Shown: positions 21,731 through 33,614, counted from the stretch's first letter. The stretch: 64,000 nt of DNA from Bettongia penicillata ogilbyi (GCA_023548195.1 JAJHZJ010000271.1:310001-374000), one strand, 5' to 3'. Made by a program: numbers and translations. Notes: a model not told the origin generated them from the letters alone.

Positions 21731-24312
21731 TATTGAATTAATAAATACAACCAATAATTGGTTTTATGAAAAAACTAATAAAATTGATAAAACTTTGGTA
21801 AATTTGATTTTAAAAAAAGAAAGAAGAAAATCAAGTTACTAATATTAAAAATGGAAGGAGTGAACTCATCTCCAGTGAGGAGGAAATTAAAAGAATAATT
21901 TTAAATTACTTTGCCCAACTTTATGCCCACACATTCGATAATCTAAACGGGATGGATGAGTATGTTAGAAAATACAAATTGCCCAGATTAACAGAAGAGG
22001 AAGTTGAATACTTAAACAACCCCATCTCAGAAACAGAAATTGAACAAGCCATCAATGAACTCCCTAGGAAAATATCTCCAGGGCCACATGGATTCACAAG
22101 TGAATTCTATCAAACCTTTAAAGAACAACTAATTCCAATACCATACAGATGATATTTGAAAATTGGGGAAGAAGGAGTCCTCCCAAATTCTTTCTATGAT
22201 ACAAATATGGTTTTGATACACAAACCAGGAAGACACAAAACAGAGAAAGAAAATTATAGACTAATTTCTCTAATGAATATAAATGCAAAAATTTTAGACA
22301 AGATTTTAGCGAAATGAATACAGCATCTTATCATGAGAATAATACATTATGATCAAGTAGGATTCATACCAGGAATGCAGGGCTGGTTCAATATTATGAA
22401 AACTATTAGCATTATTAATCATATCAACAACAAAACTAACAAAAACCACATGATTATCTCAATAGTTGTAGAAAAATCTTTAGACAAATACAACACCCAT
22501 TCCTATTAAAAACACTGGAGAATATAGGAATAAAGGGAACTTTCCATAACATAATAATAATAAGCAGTATTTACCTAAAACCTCCAGCTAGCATTATATG
22601 CAATGGGGAAAAACTAGATGCATTTCCAATAAGATCAGGGGTGAAACAAGGATTTCCATTATCACCACTATTATTCAATATGTTACCAGAAATGTTAGCT
22701 GTAGCACTTACACAAGATAAAGAAATTGAAGGAATTAGAATAGGCAGAGAAGAAACTAAGTTATCACTCTTTGCAGATGATATGATGATATACTTAGAGA
22801 ATCCCAAAGATTCAAGTAAAAAACTACTTGAAAGAATAAACAACTTTGGCAAAGTTGCAGGTTACAAAATAAACCCACACAAATCTTCTGCATTCCTATA
22901 TATTAACAACAAAGTCCAACAGCAAGAGATAGAAAGAGAAATCCCATTTAAAGCTAGGGTTTACCTGCCAAAACAAACCCAGGGATTATATAAACACAAT
23001 TACAAGACACTTTTTTGCAGAAATAAAGTCAGATTTAAGCAAGTGGAAAATTCATCAGTTGTTCATGGGTAGGCCGAGCTAATATAATAAAAATGATGAT
23101 TCTACCTAAATTAATTTACTTATTTAGTGCCATACCAATTAAACTATCAGATAATTATTTTCTAGAGCTGGATAAAATAATATCAAAATTCATGTGGAAG
23201 AGCAAAAGGTCCAGAATATCTAAGGGACTAATCAAAAGAAATGCTTGGGAAGGTGGCCTAGTGCTACCAGATCTCAAATTGTACTATAAAGCAGCAATTA
23301 TCAAAACCACTTGGTATTGGCTAAGAAACAGAGGGGCAGACAAGTGGAATATACTAGGCACTCAAGACACAGTAGGCAAGGAATATAGCAGCCTTCTGTT
23401 TGATAAACCCAAGGACCCCAGCTTCTGGGATAAGAACTCACTGTTTGACAAAAATTGCTGGAAAAACTGGTTAACAGTGTGGCAGAAATTAGGCATAGAC
23501 CCATGCCTGATACCATACACAAGAATAAAGTCCAAATGGTACATGATTTACGTATAAAGATTGATACCATGAATAAACTGGAGGAGCAAGGAATAGTGTA
23601 TTTATCAGATTAATGGTGAAGGGAAGAATTTTTTACTAAAGAAGTGATACAAAACATTACAAAATGCAAGAAGGATACTTTTGATTACATTAAACTGAAA
23701 AGTTTTTGCGCAACCAAACCCAATGCAACCAAAATTCAGAGGGATGTATTAAATTGGGAAATAATTTTTATGGCTAAGCTTGGGGATAAAGGCCTCATTT
23801 CTAGAATATATAGAGAACTTACTCAAACATATAACTATACAAGTCATCCCCCAGTTGATAAATGGTCAAAGGATATGAACAGGCAATTTTCAGAGGAAGA
23901 AATTAAAGATATCTATAATGATATGAAAAAATGCTCTAAATCACTTTTGATTAGAAAGATGCAAATCAAAACAATTCTGAGGTACCACATCACACCTATA
24001 AGATTGGCAAACATGACAGAACAAGAAAATGATGAATGCTGGAGAGGATGTGGGAGAGTTGGAACACTAATTCTTTGTTGGTGGAGCTGTGACCTCATCC
24101 AACCATTCTGGAGAGTGGTTTGGAACTATGCCCAAAGGGCTACAAAAATGTGCATACCCTTTGAACCAGCAATATTGCTACTAGGATTCCCAAGATATCA
24201 TAAAAATGGGAAAGGGTCCCACATGTACAAAAATATTTATAGCAGCACTCTTTGTAGTTGCCCAAAACTGAAAGCCAAGGGGATGCTCATCAATTGGGGA
24301 ATGGCTGAATAA
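21731..24312 (+). pseudogene. L1-B ORF2 (reverse transcriptase part), broken
   Basis: Encodes, in several frames, the RT and C-terminal part of L1 ORF2p, which nicks target DNA and copies L1 RNA at the nick. The frame at 21952-22152 gives [20 protein letters not shown], the L1 pre-RT signature. The frame at 22641-23072 gives the RT palm, with FADDMMIYLENP carrying the two catalytic aspartates at ~22780. Segments at 23093-23557 and 23644-24312 give the thumb and cysteine-containing C-terminus (RQFSEEEIKDIYNDMKKCSK). At least four frame changes and in-frame stops are present, and the endonuclease domain is missing. Confidence 0.9.
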
Positions 24313-24483
24313 ATTATGGTATGTACTATTGGAGTACTATTGCACTGTAAGAAATGATGAACAAGAAGACTACAGGGATGCCTGGAAGGACTTATATGAA
24401 GGAGCAGAACGAGGAGAACTTTGTCCACAGCAACTACCACAGTGTGCGAGAGTTTTTTCTGGTAGACTTGGAACTTCATAATA

Positions 24484-24530
24484 ATGCAAGAACTTATTAA
24501 AAAAAAAAAACAAAACAAAACAAAACAAAT
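24484..24530 (+). repeat. (AACAAA)n-like A-rich stretch in L1-B 3' UTR
   Basis: AAAACAAAACAAAACAAAAC, a simple A-rich insertion not seen at this place in L1-C. Confidence 0.6.
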
Positions 24531-24949
24531 TCCCAATGGTGGTTTTCTAAGACAAAGTGCCTTCCATACTCAGAGAAAGAAATATGGAAGTCATTCGCAG
24601 AATGTAGCAGATCACATTTGTGTATGTGTGTGTTTTAGTGTATTATGTTTTGATTTGTTACATGATTTCTTCCACTTCCATTTATTTTAGATCGATTACA
24701 TATCATGACTATAGTGAAAACGTACTCAATAGGAAAGTATACGTAGAACCTATACATAATTGTATGCTGTTGTGGGGAGGGAGGGGTCTAATGAGAGGTA
24801 GGTGTGGGGGGATAAAATCTTAGTTTTATGGTAGTGATTGTAGAATATTAAAAAAAAATAATAAAATTAAATTAAAAAAAAGATTTGTCTGCTATGATAT
24901 ATTCTCAATTAAACCAGGGTAACACTTTTAAAATCACTTTCCTTTAAAG

Positions 24950-25690
24950 AAAAAAGGAAGGATTGTAAAAGTCAAATTAAGGAAATAGAAGAAAAACTGA
25001 CCAATCACTTTAAAAATATGAAAAAAAATCATAGAAGAATTTAAAAGGACAAATGGAAAAGGAGATACAAAAGTTAACTGAAGAAAAAAATTTGATAAAA
25101 ATTAGAATCAGGGAAGTGGAACCTAACGAATCTATGAGACATCAAGAATCAGTCAAACAGAATCTAAAGAATGAAAAGAGAAGAAAATGTAAAATCTAAT
25201 TGGAAAAACAACTAGCCTGGAAAATACATCCAGGAGAGAAAATATAAAGGCTATTGGTCTGTCAGAAAGCCATGATGGAAAAAACAGCCTGGAAAATATT
25301 GTTCAAGAAATCATCAAAAAAATTACCTAGAAGTCCTAGATCCAGAGGGCAAAACAGTCATCAAAAGAATCCACCATTCACCTCCTGAAACTAAAAACAT
25401 CAAGGAATATATCGTTGCCAAATTACAGAGCTATCATGTGAAGGAGAAAATACTGCAGACAGCCAGAAAGAAACAATTCAAATATCGAGGAGCTACAGTC
25501 AAGATCAGGGAGGGCCTTCCTTCTGGGAGTTGGGACAATAACAAAGGACATATTATTCAGCAAATTTGAATATAACATTTTAGGCAAGGAGATGGATATT
25601 CAATGAAATAAGGGATTTCCAGACCTTCCAGATGAAAAGGATGGAAATCAATAGAAAATTAGATCTTCAAACAGAGGTCTCAAGAAAGAC
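24950..25690 (+). pseudogene. L1-C ORF1, heavily decayed
   Basis: The coiled-coil text (EIEEKLTNHFKNMKKN-like) is followed by recognisable RRM landmarks in changing frames: CCTGGAAAATACATCCAGGA, GTCAGAAAGCCATGATGG, ATCCACCATTCACCTCCTGA. The C-terminal ACAGCCAGAAAGAAACAATT follows. No open segment longer than about 60 codons remains. Confidence 0.75.
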
Positions 25691-25830
25691 ATATAAAGGT
25701 AAACAGGGGGAAAGAAAACAACATGTTACTCAATATGGGAAAACTGTTTACATCCCCATAAGCGAAGATGACAATTGTTAATCTCGAGAATTGTATATTT
25801 ATTATCATACAATAATGGATATAGATAGAT

Positions 25831-25880
<50 letters not shown>

Positions 25881-26340
25881 AGGAGTGGGTATAAAGTAAA
25901 TGATGTGATGATACAAGTGTGATTTAAGGGTGTGAAGGGATTGTGACAGGAGATTTGAAAAGGAGGAGACAGAAAATGGTAAATTATATCACAGAATGAG
26001 GCACAAAATTATAATATATTTGAGGGAAAGAGGGGAGGGAGATGAGCATTGTTTGAAAGGTACTCTCATCTGATTGGATTCAAGGAGGGGACATCAAAAT
26101 CAGTTATGTATAGACATGCAACTAGCTGTATAGGCAGTAGGAGGGGAAGGGGGAAAGAAAAGGAAGGGGAGGCTAAAAGGGAGGGAAGAAGTAGTAAGGG
26201 AAAATGGATTAAAAGAGAAGGGAGATGGAAGAAGGGAGAAAAGACTGAGGGAGGTGTTGGTCAAAAATTAAAATTTGTGGAGGGGAAGGGAGAGGGGAGA
26301 ACTGAAAGTATACACAAGGGGAAAGGTGATAGAGGGAAAG
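25690..26340 (+). other. L1-C ORF1-ORF2 spacer
   Basis: Non-coding and purine-rich, with GGTAAACAGGGGGAAAGAAA, then ACTGTTTACATCCCCATAAG, then a GATA repeat, then AAATGGTAAATTATATCACA and long GGGAAGG tracts. The same landmarks in the same order follow ORF1 in every HAL1 copy. A chance open frame of 158 codons crosses part of it (26049-26525). Only its far end reads as ORF2. Confidence 0.8.
25820..25880. repeat. (GATA)n tetranucleotide microsatellite
   Basis: About 14-15 GATA units with one GATGATA break. It sits in the L1-C spacer at the place of the (CA)n repeats in HAL1. Confidence 0.95.
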
Positions 26341-29300
26341 AAATAGAAAGTAATCATAACTGTGTATGTGAATGGGATCAACTCTCCCATAAAGCAGAGA
26401 CTGATAACAGAATAGATTTAAAACCACAATCTAATATGTTGTTTGCAAGAAACACATTTGAAATGGGGGCATACACACAGGAGAAAGGTAAAAGTTTCGA
26501 GCAGAATATATTGTGCTTCAGTTGATTTATAAAAAGCAGGAATAGCAATCCTAATATCAGACAAAGTAGAAGCAAAAATGGATCTAATCAAAAGAGATAA
26601 AAGGAAACTATATCCTTCTAAAAGGCACCATAGAAAATGAAGAAATTTCATTACTGAACATGTATGCTCCAAGTGGTATAGCATCCAGATTCTTAGTGGA
26701 GAAGTTAAGGGAGTTGCAGGAATAAATAGACAGCAAAACTATACTAGTGGGAGACCTCAACCTCCCCCTCTCTGAACTTGATAAATCTAACTTTAAAATA
26801 AACAAGAAAGAAGGTAAGGAGCTGAATAAAACTCTGGATTCAGTAGATATGATAGATCTCTTTAGAAAATTGAATGGGGATGGAAAGGAATGCACCTTTT
26901 TCTCAGTGGTGCATGGCACATATACAAAAATTGACCATGTACTAGGCGATAAAATCCTTACAGTCCTGTTCAGAAAGGAAGAGATAGTCAATGCATCCTT
27001 CTCAGACCATAATGTAATAAAAACATATGTATGTAATCAAAGTCCATGAAAATATAAACCAAAAATTAATGAGAAACTAAACAACTTAATTGTAAAGAAA
27101 GAGGGGGTTAAACAATAAATTATAGAAACAAACAACAACTTCATTCAAGGGAATAACAGTAATGAAACAACCTACCAAATTTTAGGAGATATTGCAAAAG
27201 CAGTTCTTAGGGGGAGTTTTATATCTTTGAATGCCTACATGATTAAAATAGAGAAAGAGATCAATGAATTGAGCATGTAGCTCAAAAAAAAGATCAGATT
27301 GAAAGCCCCCAAGTAAATGCCAAAGTAGAAATACTGAAAACCAAAGGAGAGATTAATAAGATGGAAAGTAAGAAAACTATTGAACTAATAAATAATACTG
27401 AGTTGGTTTTATGAAAAAACCAATAAAATTGATAAATATTTGGTCAATTTGATTAAAAAAAGAAAGAAAACCAAATTACCAATATCAAAAATGAAAAGGG
27501 TGAACTAACCTCCCATGAAGAGGAAATTAAACTAATAATTAGAAATTACATTGCCCAACTGTATGCCCATAAATTTAACAACCTAAATGAGATGGATGAT
27601 TATTTTAAAAAATACACATTGCCAAGATTAACAGAAGAGGAAGTTAAGTACTTAAATAACCCAATCTCAGAAAAATAAATTGAACAAGTCATCTATGAGC
27701 TCCCTAGGAAAAAATCTCCAGGGTCAGATAGATTGACAAGTGAATTCCATCAAACATTTAAATACTATATAGAGTATTTGGGAAAATTGCCCAAAGGAAT
27801 CCTAAGAAATTCTTTTTTATGATACAAATATAGTTCTGATACCTAAATCAGGAAGGGGCAAAACAAAGGAAGAAAATTATAAACCAATTTCTCTAAGGAA
27901 TGTATATGCACAAATTCTAAATTAGATGATAGCAAAAAGAATACAGCAACTTATCATGAGAATAATATATTATGACCAGGTAAGATTTATATCAGGAGTG
28001 CAGAGCTATTTCCACATTAGAAAAACTAGTAGCATTATTGATTATATTAAAAACAGAACTAACAGAAACCACATAATTATCTCAATAAATGCAGAAAAAA
28101 ATCCTTTAACAAAATACAACACCTATTCCTTTTGAAAGTACTGGAATGCATAGGAATAAATGGACCTTCCATAAAATAATAAACAGCAGCTACCTAAAAC
28201 CATCAGCAAGCAATGTATGCAATGGGTACAAACTAGATGCATTTCCAATAAGATCAGGAGTGAAAAAAGGATGTCCATTAGCACTACCTTTATTCAATAT
28301 GGTATTAGAAATGTTAGCTGTAGCAACAACAGAAGAAAAAGAAACTGAAGGAATTAGAATGGGCCTAGAAGAAACTAAGTTATCAGTCTTTGCAGATGAT
28401 GATGATATACTTAAAAACTCCAAGAGAATCAAGTAAAATTTTACTTGAAATAATAAACAACTTTGGCAAAGTTGCAGGTTGCAAAATAAACTCACATAAC
28501 GCACCTGCATTTCTATGCATTAAGAACAAAGCCCAACAGCAAGAGATAGAAAGAGAAATCCCATTTAATGGTATGGTAGACACCATAAAATATCTTGGGA
28601 CAAACCCAGGGACTCTACGCACCCAATTACAAAATGCTTTTCCCACAAATAAAGTCAGATCTGACTAAGTGGAAAAATATGAATTGCTAGTGGATAGACC
28701 CAGCTAATATAAAAAATGACAAATCTACCTAAATTAATACACTTATTCAGGGCCATACCCATCAAACTGCTAGGTAATTATTTTCTAGAGGTAGAAAAAT
28801 TAATATCAAAATTCATCTGGGAGAACAAGAGGTCTAGAATTCATCTGGAATAACAAGAGGTCCAGAATATCAAGGGAGCTAATGAAAAGAAAAGATAGGG
28901 AATGCTACCAGATCTCAAATTGTATTACAAAGCAGCAGTCATCAGAACCACTTGGTACTGGCTGAGAAATCCAGGGGAGACCACTGGAATAGGTTAGGTA
29001 CTCAAGACACAGTCATCATCGTATATAGCAATCTACTGTTTGATTAATCCAAGGACCCCAGCTTCTGGGATAAGAAATGACTGTTCAACAAAACATACTG
29101 GGAAAACTGGATTACAGTGTGGTGGAAACTGGGCATAGACCATAGCCTGACACTGTACAAGAGAATAAAGTCCAAATGGATACACTATCTAGGTATAAAG
29201 ATTGATACCATGAACAAATTACGGGAGCAAGGAATAGTATATTTGTCAGATTTGTGGAGAATGGAGAGATTTATGACCAAACAAGAGATGGAGAACATGT

Positions 29301-30084
29301 TGAAGTGCAAAATGGATAATTTTGATAGTATTAAATTGAAAAGTTTTTGCACAAAAAAATCTAACGCAACCAAGATTTGGAGGGAAGCAGAAAACTGGGA
29401 AACAATTTTTTGCAACGAGTATCTGTGATAAAGGCCTCATTTCTGAAATATATAGATAACTGAATCAAATGTACAAGAATGTCATTCCCCAATTGATAAA
29501 TGGTCAAAGGACATGAACAGCCAGTTTTCAGAAGAAGAAATTAAAGATATCTATAATCGTATGAAAAAATGCTCTAAATTACTATGATTAGAGAGATGCT
29601 AATCAAAACAAGCCTGAGGTACCATATCACACCTATCAGATTGGCTAACATGACAAAAGAGAGAGATGATGAATGTTGGAGAAGACGTGAGAGAGTCAGA
29701 CTGCTAATTCTTTATTGGTGGAACCGTGAGCTGATCCAAACATTCTGGAGAGCAATTTGGAATTGTGCCCAAAGGGCTACAAAAATGTGCATACCCTTTG
29801 ACTCAGAAATATTGCTTCTGGGTCTCTATCCCAAAGAGATCACAGATATGGGAAGTGGTCCCACCTGTACAAAATTATTTATAGCAACTCTCTTTGTGGT
29901 GGCCAAAAACTGGAAATCAAGGGGATGCCTATCAATTAGGGAATGGCTGAACAAGTTGTGGTGTATGAATGTAATGGAATACTGTTGTGCTATGAGAAAT
30001 GATAAACAGGAAGACTTCAGAAAAGCTTGGAAAGCCTTATATGAATTGATGGTAAGTGAAAAGAGCAGAACCAGGATAACTTAA
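26340..30084 (+). pseudogene. L1-C ORF2 (endonuclease and reverse transcriptase), broken
   Basis: The AP-like endonuclease domain is recognisable at ~26400-27050: GIAILISDKVEAKMDLIKRD, VGDLNLPLSELDKSNF and KIDHVLGDK, then SDHNVIK with the catalytic Asp-His pair. The RT follows, with IRSGVKKGCPLALPLFN at 28236 and FADDDDI at ~28390. In the catalytic box one base is lost relative to L1-B, so the frame breaks there. The C-terminal domain is open at 29584-30084 (MIREMLIKTSLRYHITPIRL; ending RTRIT). There are many frameshifts and stops. The normal product would do target-primed reverse transcription; this copy cannot. Confidence 0.9.
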
Positions 30085-30480
30085 TACACGACTATAACCA
30101 CAGCGTGCAAGGAATTTTTCCGGTAGATTTAGTACTTCATTAAAATGTATGGACTTGAAAAATTTCCAATGGACTTTTGAGGCAAAATGCCTTCAACAAT
30201 CAGAGAAAGAAGTATGGAATTAGATTACAGATAGAAACAGACCATTTTCTTTTGTATTATGTTTTGTTTAGTTTTATTTTATGGTTTTTTCCATTCATCA
30301 TAATTCATCTATGCAACATGTATTTAATAGGAAAGTAAGTATATAGCCTATATAAGATTGTATACCGCCATAGGGAGGGAGTGGGGAGGGAGGGATGTAT
30401 TGAAGTGAAGGGAGGGGAAAATTTAAGATATATGGAAGTGATTATGGAACATTGAAAACAAATAAAATAATTTAATTAAA
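30085..30480 (+). other. L1-C 3' UTR and A-rich end
   Basis: Non-coding tail with GCGTGCAAGGAATTTTTCCG, a TTTGTATTATGTTTTGTT stretch, GAGGGAGTGGGGAGGGAGGG near 30371-30391 (G-rich, as in other L1 3' UTRs), and an A/T-rich end. Confidence 0.8.
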
Positions 30481-30481
30481 A

Positions 30482-31538
30482 ATAAAGCAGAAAGCTGGGA
30501 AATATTTTTTTTACAAATGTCTCTGATAAAGGCATCATTTTTTAAATATATAGATGACTCAAATTTCTAATAATATGTCATCCCCAATTGATAAAAGTTC
30601 AAAGGACATAAACAGGCAGTTTTTAGATGAAGAAATTAAAGCTCTCTATAGTCATGCCAAAAATGCTTTGAATCATTATTTATTAAAGAAATGCAAATTG
30701 AAATAATCCTGAGGTACCATCTCACACCTATTAGATTGACTAATATTATCAAAAATGAAAATAATAAATGGTAAGGATGTGGAAAAACTGAGATACTAAT
30801 GTAATCTTGGTGGAGTTGTGTACTTCTGGAAAGCAATTTGGAACCATGCCCACGGCCAATCAAGCTATGTGTATGTTTTAGTCTAGTAATTCCACTACTA
30901 GGTCTGCATCTCAAAGGGAGGTGTTTTTTTTTTCAAAAGCAGGAGGGAGGACCTATTTGTACAAAATATTTATAGTAGCACATTTTATAGTGGTAAAAAA
31001 TTGGAAATTGAGGGTATGTGCATCAATTGAACAATGGCTAAAGAAGTTGTAGTATATGACTATGATGAAATTGTGTGGTAAAAAATGATGAGCAGGCAGA
31101 TCCAAGAAAAATCTGCAATAACTTGTATGTACTGATGCAAAGTGAAGTGAGCAGAATCAGGAGAACATTCTTCACAATAGCAACAATATTGCACAATGAT
31201 CAACTGTGAATGACTTAACTATTCTCAGTAGTACAAAGATCCAAAACAGACCCAAATGAATCATGACAAAAAATGCTACATACAACCAGATAAATAACTG
31301 ATGGGGTCTGGATGCACATTGAAGTACACAGTTTTTTTTTCTTTCTTTTCTTTTTTCATTTCTTTTTCTTGTGGTCTGCTTTTTCTTTCACAACATGACT
31401 GACAGAAATGTTTTACATGGTTTTGCATATATAACCTATGTCAAATTGCTTATAACTTTAGGGATGGGAGAAGTGATGGGGGGAAAAAAATTTGGTATTC
31501 AGGATTTTTAAAAATTGAATGTCAAAAATTGTCTTTAA
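30482..31538 (+). mobile_element. L1-D: 5'-truncated L1 fragment
   Basis: Begins again in ORF2 C-terminal text (AGAAAGCTGGGAAATA, then CCCCAATTGATAAAAGTTCA), repeating what L1-C has at 29.39-29.5 kb. It carries ORF2 end and 3' UTR, and its 3' tail (TTGAATGTCAAAAATTG) is where HAL1-4 inserted. The rest of the tail may continue at 34521. Frames are badly decayed. A pyrimidine tract (TTTCTTTTCTTTTTTC) lies near 31330. Confidence 0.8.
31524..31538 (+). other. Left TSD of HAL1-4 (15 bp)
   Basis: AAAAATTGTCTTTAA, perfectly repeated at 34506-34520. Confidence 0.93.
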
Positions 31539-32376
31539 GGGGCGGAGCCAAGATGGCGGAGTAGAAGGACGCACATTTACGAGCTCCGAGCCCACAACCC
31601 ATGGAATTGAGGTAAAAGGAGATCCCCATAAATTCTGAATCACTGCAGGGGGTGCATAAACATAGGAGAAGAGATTTCCGTTCCACTGAGCCCTGGAGAG
31701 CCGTCCCCGGGGTCCATCGCGCCCCGGAAAGTGGACCCCACCCCCAGCGCTGCCGTGGCCGCGGCCCCAGAGAAGCTGACCCGAGCAGGCTTCAGAGAGG
31801 GAAGCTCCGGGGGAAGCTCCGGCAGCCGGGAAAGTCCCTCCGCCCACAGAAGCTACAGGTCAGTGAGAAAGAAGGCTGGGCTAGGGGAGGGGAGAGGAGC
31901 GTCTCCGTGACTCGCCCCCCCCCCCAGGAAGCGGCTGTGGCAGAGACAGGGGCAAGAAGCGGCGGAGGCAGATGCATGGGCGGCGGCTGAGGCGGCAGCG
32001 GCCCAGGACTCAGGAATCCCCCAGCAGCAGGTAGGATCTTCAATACTGAAGGTCTTTCCAACCTGAGGGAGCTGAGCCTGGGAAACGGCCCTGCCCCCAC
32101 CCCGCTCTATTACTGAAGGCCTCTGAATAAAACTCCTGAGGGAGCTGAGCATAGGAGGCGGGCCCCCCACCCCGCCCCCACCCACTCCGTTCCTGAAAGT
32201 CTCTGCAGAAAGCTCCTGAGGGACCGAACTTAGGAGGCGGCCCTGCCCCCACCCCTGCGCCAGAACTAAAGCTTGCCGCTGGAAAGCGCATTTGAATCTC
32301 AGAGGCTAAGCACTAGCTGGGCGGATCCAGGTGGAGGTGGAAAGGAATCTCAGAAGCCAAGTAACTGGCTGGGAAA
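31539..32376 (+). promoter_or_regulatory. HAL1-4 5' UTR (putative internal promoter)
   Basis: The YY1-like CCAAGATGGCGGAGTAG lies within the first 30 bases, followed by CpG-rich sequence, a GCGGC/GGCAGA-rich tract (~31920-32010) and tandem monomers (32046-32255). Promoter function is inferred from L1 biology. Confidence 0.6.
32046..32255 (+). repeat. Tandem monomers x3 in HAL1-4 5' UTR
   Basis: Units start at 32046, 32113 and 32193, with lengths 67, 80 and about 63 bases. They are the same monomer as the 71-bp unit of HAL1-2, less uniform here. Confidence 0.85.
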
Positions 32377-33483
32377 ATGCCTAGAAAAGGGAAGAAAAAC
32401 AAGACTACAGAGAGTTTTTTCCAACAAGTGCAAATGATCCCGACCTTCGGATCTGATGGTGAGGACGAGAACGTATTGTTGCCATCAGGGAAAGATGTGG
32501 AGGGTGGGGCCTCAGTACCCCAGATACCCCAGGGGGGTGTCGGGTGGGCTCAGGCCTTGGAAGAGCTTAAAAAGGATTTTGAAAAGCAAGTTAGACAGGT
32601 GAAGGAAAGACTGGGAAGAGAAATGACAAAGATGCAAGAAACGTATGAAAAACAGGTCAATACCTTGGTAAAGGAGACCCAAAAAAATGCTGAGGAAATT
32701 AACACGTTGAAAAATAGGCTCACTCAATTGGCAAAAGATGTTCAAAAAGCCAATGAGGAGAAGAATGCATTCAAAAGCAGAATGAGCCAAATGGAAAAAG
32801 AGGCTCAAAAGCTCACTGAATTTAATAGTTCTCTCAAAATTAGAATGGAACAGATGGAGTCTAATGACTTTATGAGAAACCAAGAAATCACCAAACAAAA
32901 CCAAAAGAACGAAAAAATGGAAGAGAATGTGAAATATCTCATGGGAAAAACAACTGACCTGGAAAATAGATCCAGGAGAGACAATTTAAAAATTATGGGA
33001 CTACCTGAAAGCCATGATTAAAAAAAGAGCCTAGACATCATCTTGCATGAAATTATCAAGGAAAACTGCCCTGACATTCTAGAACCAGAGGGCAAAATAA
33101 GTATTGAAAGAATCCATCGATCACCACCTGAAAGAGATCCAAAAAGAGAAACTCCTAGGAACATTGTGGCCAAATTCCAGAACTCCCAGCTCAAGGAAAA
33201 AATCTTGCAAGCAGCTAGAAAGAAAAAATTCCAGTACTGTGGAAATACAATCAGGATAACTCAAGATCTAGCAGCTTCCACATTAAGGGATCGAAGGGCG
33301 TGGAATAGGATATTCCAGAAGGCAAAGGAACTAGGACTGAAACCAAGAATCACCTACCCAGCTAAACTGAGTATAATACTTCAAGGGAAAATATGGTCTT
33401 TCAATGAAACAGAGGACTTGCAATCATTCTTAATGAAAAAACCAGAGCTGAAAAGAAAATTTGACTTTCAAACACAAGAATGA
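32377..33483 (+). pseudogene. HAL1-4 ORF1 (L1 ORF1p-like), one premature stop
   Basis: A single frame of 369 codons is broken only by TAA at 33019-33021 (codon 215). Residues 1-10 are MPRKGKKNKT, a basic N-terminus. Residues ~60-190 form a long heptad coiled coil (EELKKDFEKQVRQVKERLGR; NRLTQLAKDVQKANEEKNAF). From ~198 comes the RRM (RSRRDNLKIMGLPESHD), then the RNP1-like PRNIVAKFQNSQ and the C-terminal domain ending FDFQTQE. Length and order fit mammalian L1 ORF1p (about 340-370 residues), a trimeric RNA chaperone. Translation would stop after the coiled coil and the first RRM strand, unless the stop were read through. ORF1 is the only coding region of the element. Confidence 0.92.
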
Positions 33484-33614
33484 GAAGAAGTATGAAAAAG
33501 TAAACAGCAATGAGAAGTATTTAGGGACTTACCAGAAATGAACTGTTCACATTCCTACAGGGAAAGACAATATTTCTAACTCTTAAAACTTTTCAGTATC
33601 TGGGTAGTTGGTGG

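Larger units (their letters stand above)
21731..24880 (+). mobile_element. L1-B: 5'-truncated L1 (ORF2 from before RT to 3' UTR)
   Basis: Starts inside ORF2 between the endonuclease and RT domains (text for NNWFYEKTNKIDKT). It runs through RT and the C-terminal domain, and ends in a 3' UTR with AT-rich terminus at 24850-24880. Related stretches AAGAGTAGTCTGCTAT (ending 21726) and AAGATTTGTCTGCTAT (ending 24896) flank it, with identical GTCTGCTAT cores, as expected for a target duplication with some decay. It has no ORF1, endonuclease domain or 5' UTR. Confidence 0.88.
24950..30480 (+). mobile_element. L1-C: near-complete L1 with ORF1, spacer, ORF2 and 3' UTR
   Basis: The most complete true L1 in the window. 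Decayed ORF1 (~24950-25690) is followed by a ~670-base spacer with a GATA microsatellite, then ORF2 with endonuclease and RT (~26350-30084), then a 3' UTR ending in AATAAAATAATTTAATTAAA near 30480. The 5' UTR and the start of ORF1 are missing. The order shows directly that the sequence following ORF1 in the HAL1 copies corresponds to this spacer. It is diverged and inactive. Confidence 0.9.

Noticed and set aside
26049..26525. Plus-strand ORF of 158 codons
   Set aside because: Crosses the L1-C spacer, whose counterpart in HAL1 copies is non-coding. Only the last ~50 codons overlap ORF2-like text.
21731..30084. An active L1 in this window
   Set aside because: L1-B lacks ORF1 and the endonuclease, L1-C has many stops and a broken FADD region, and both show frameshifts throughout.
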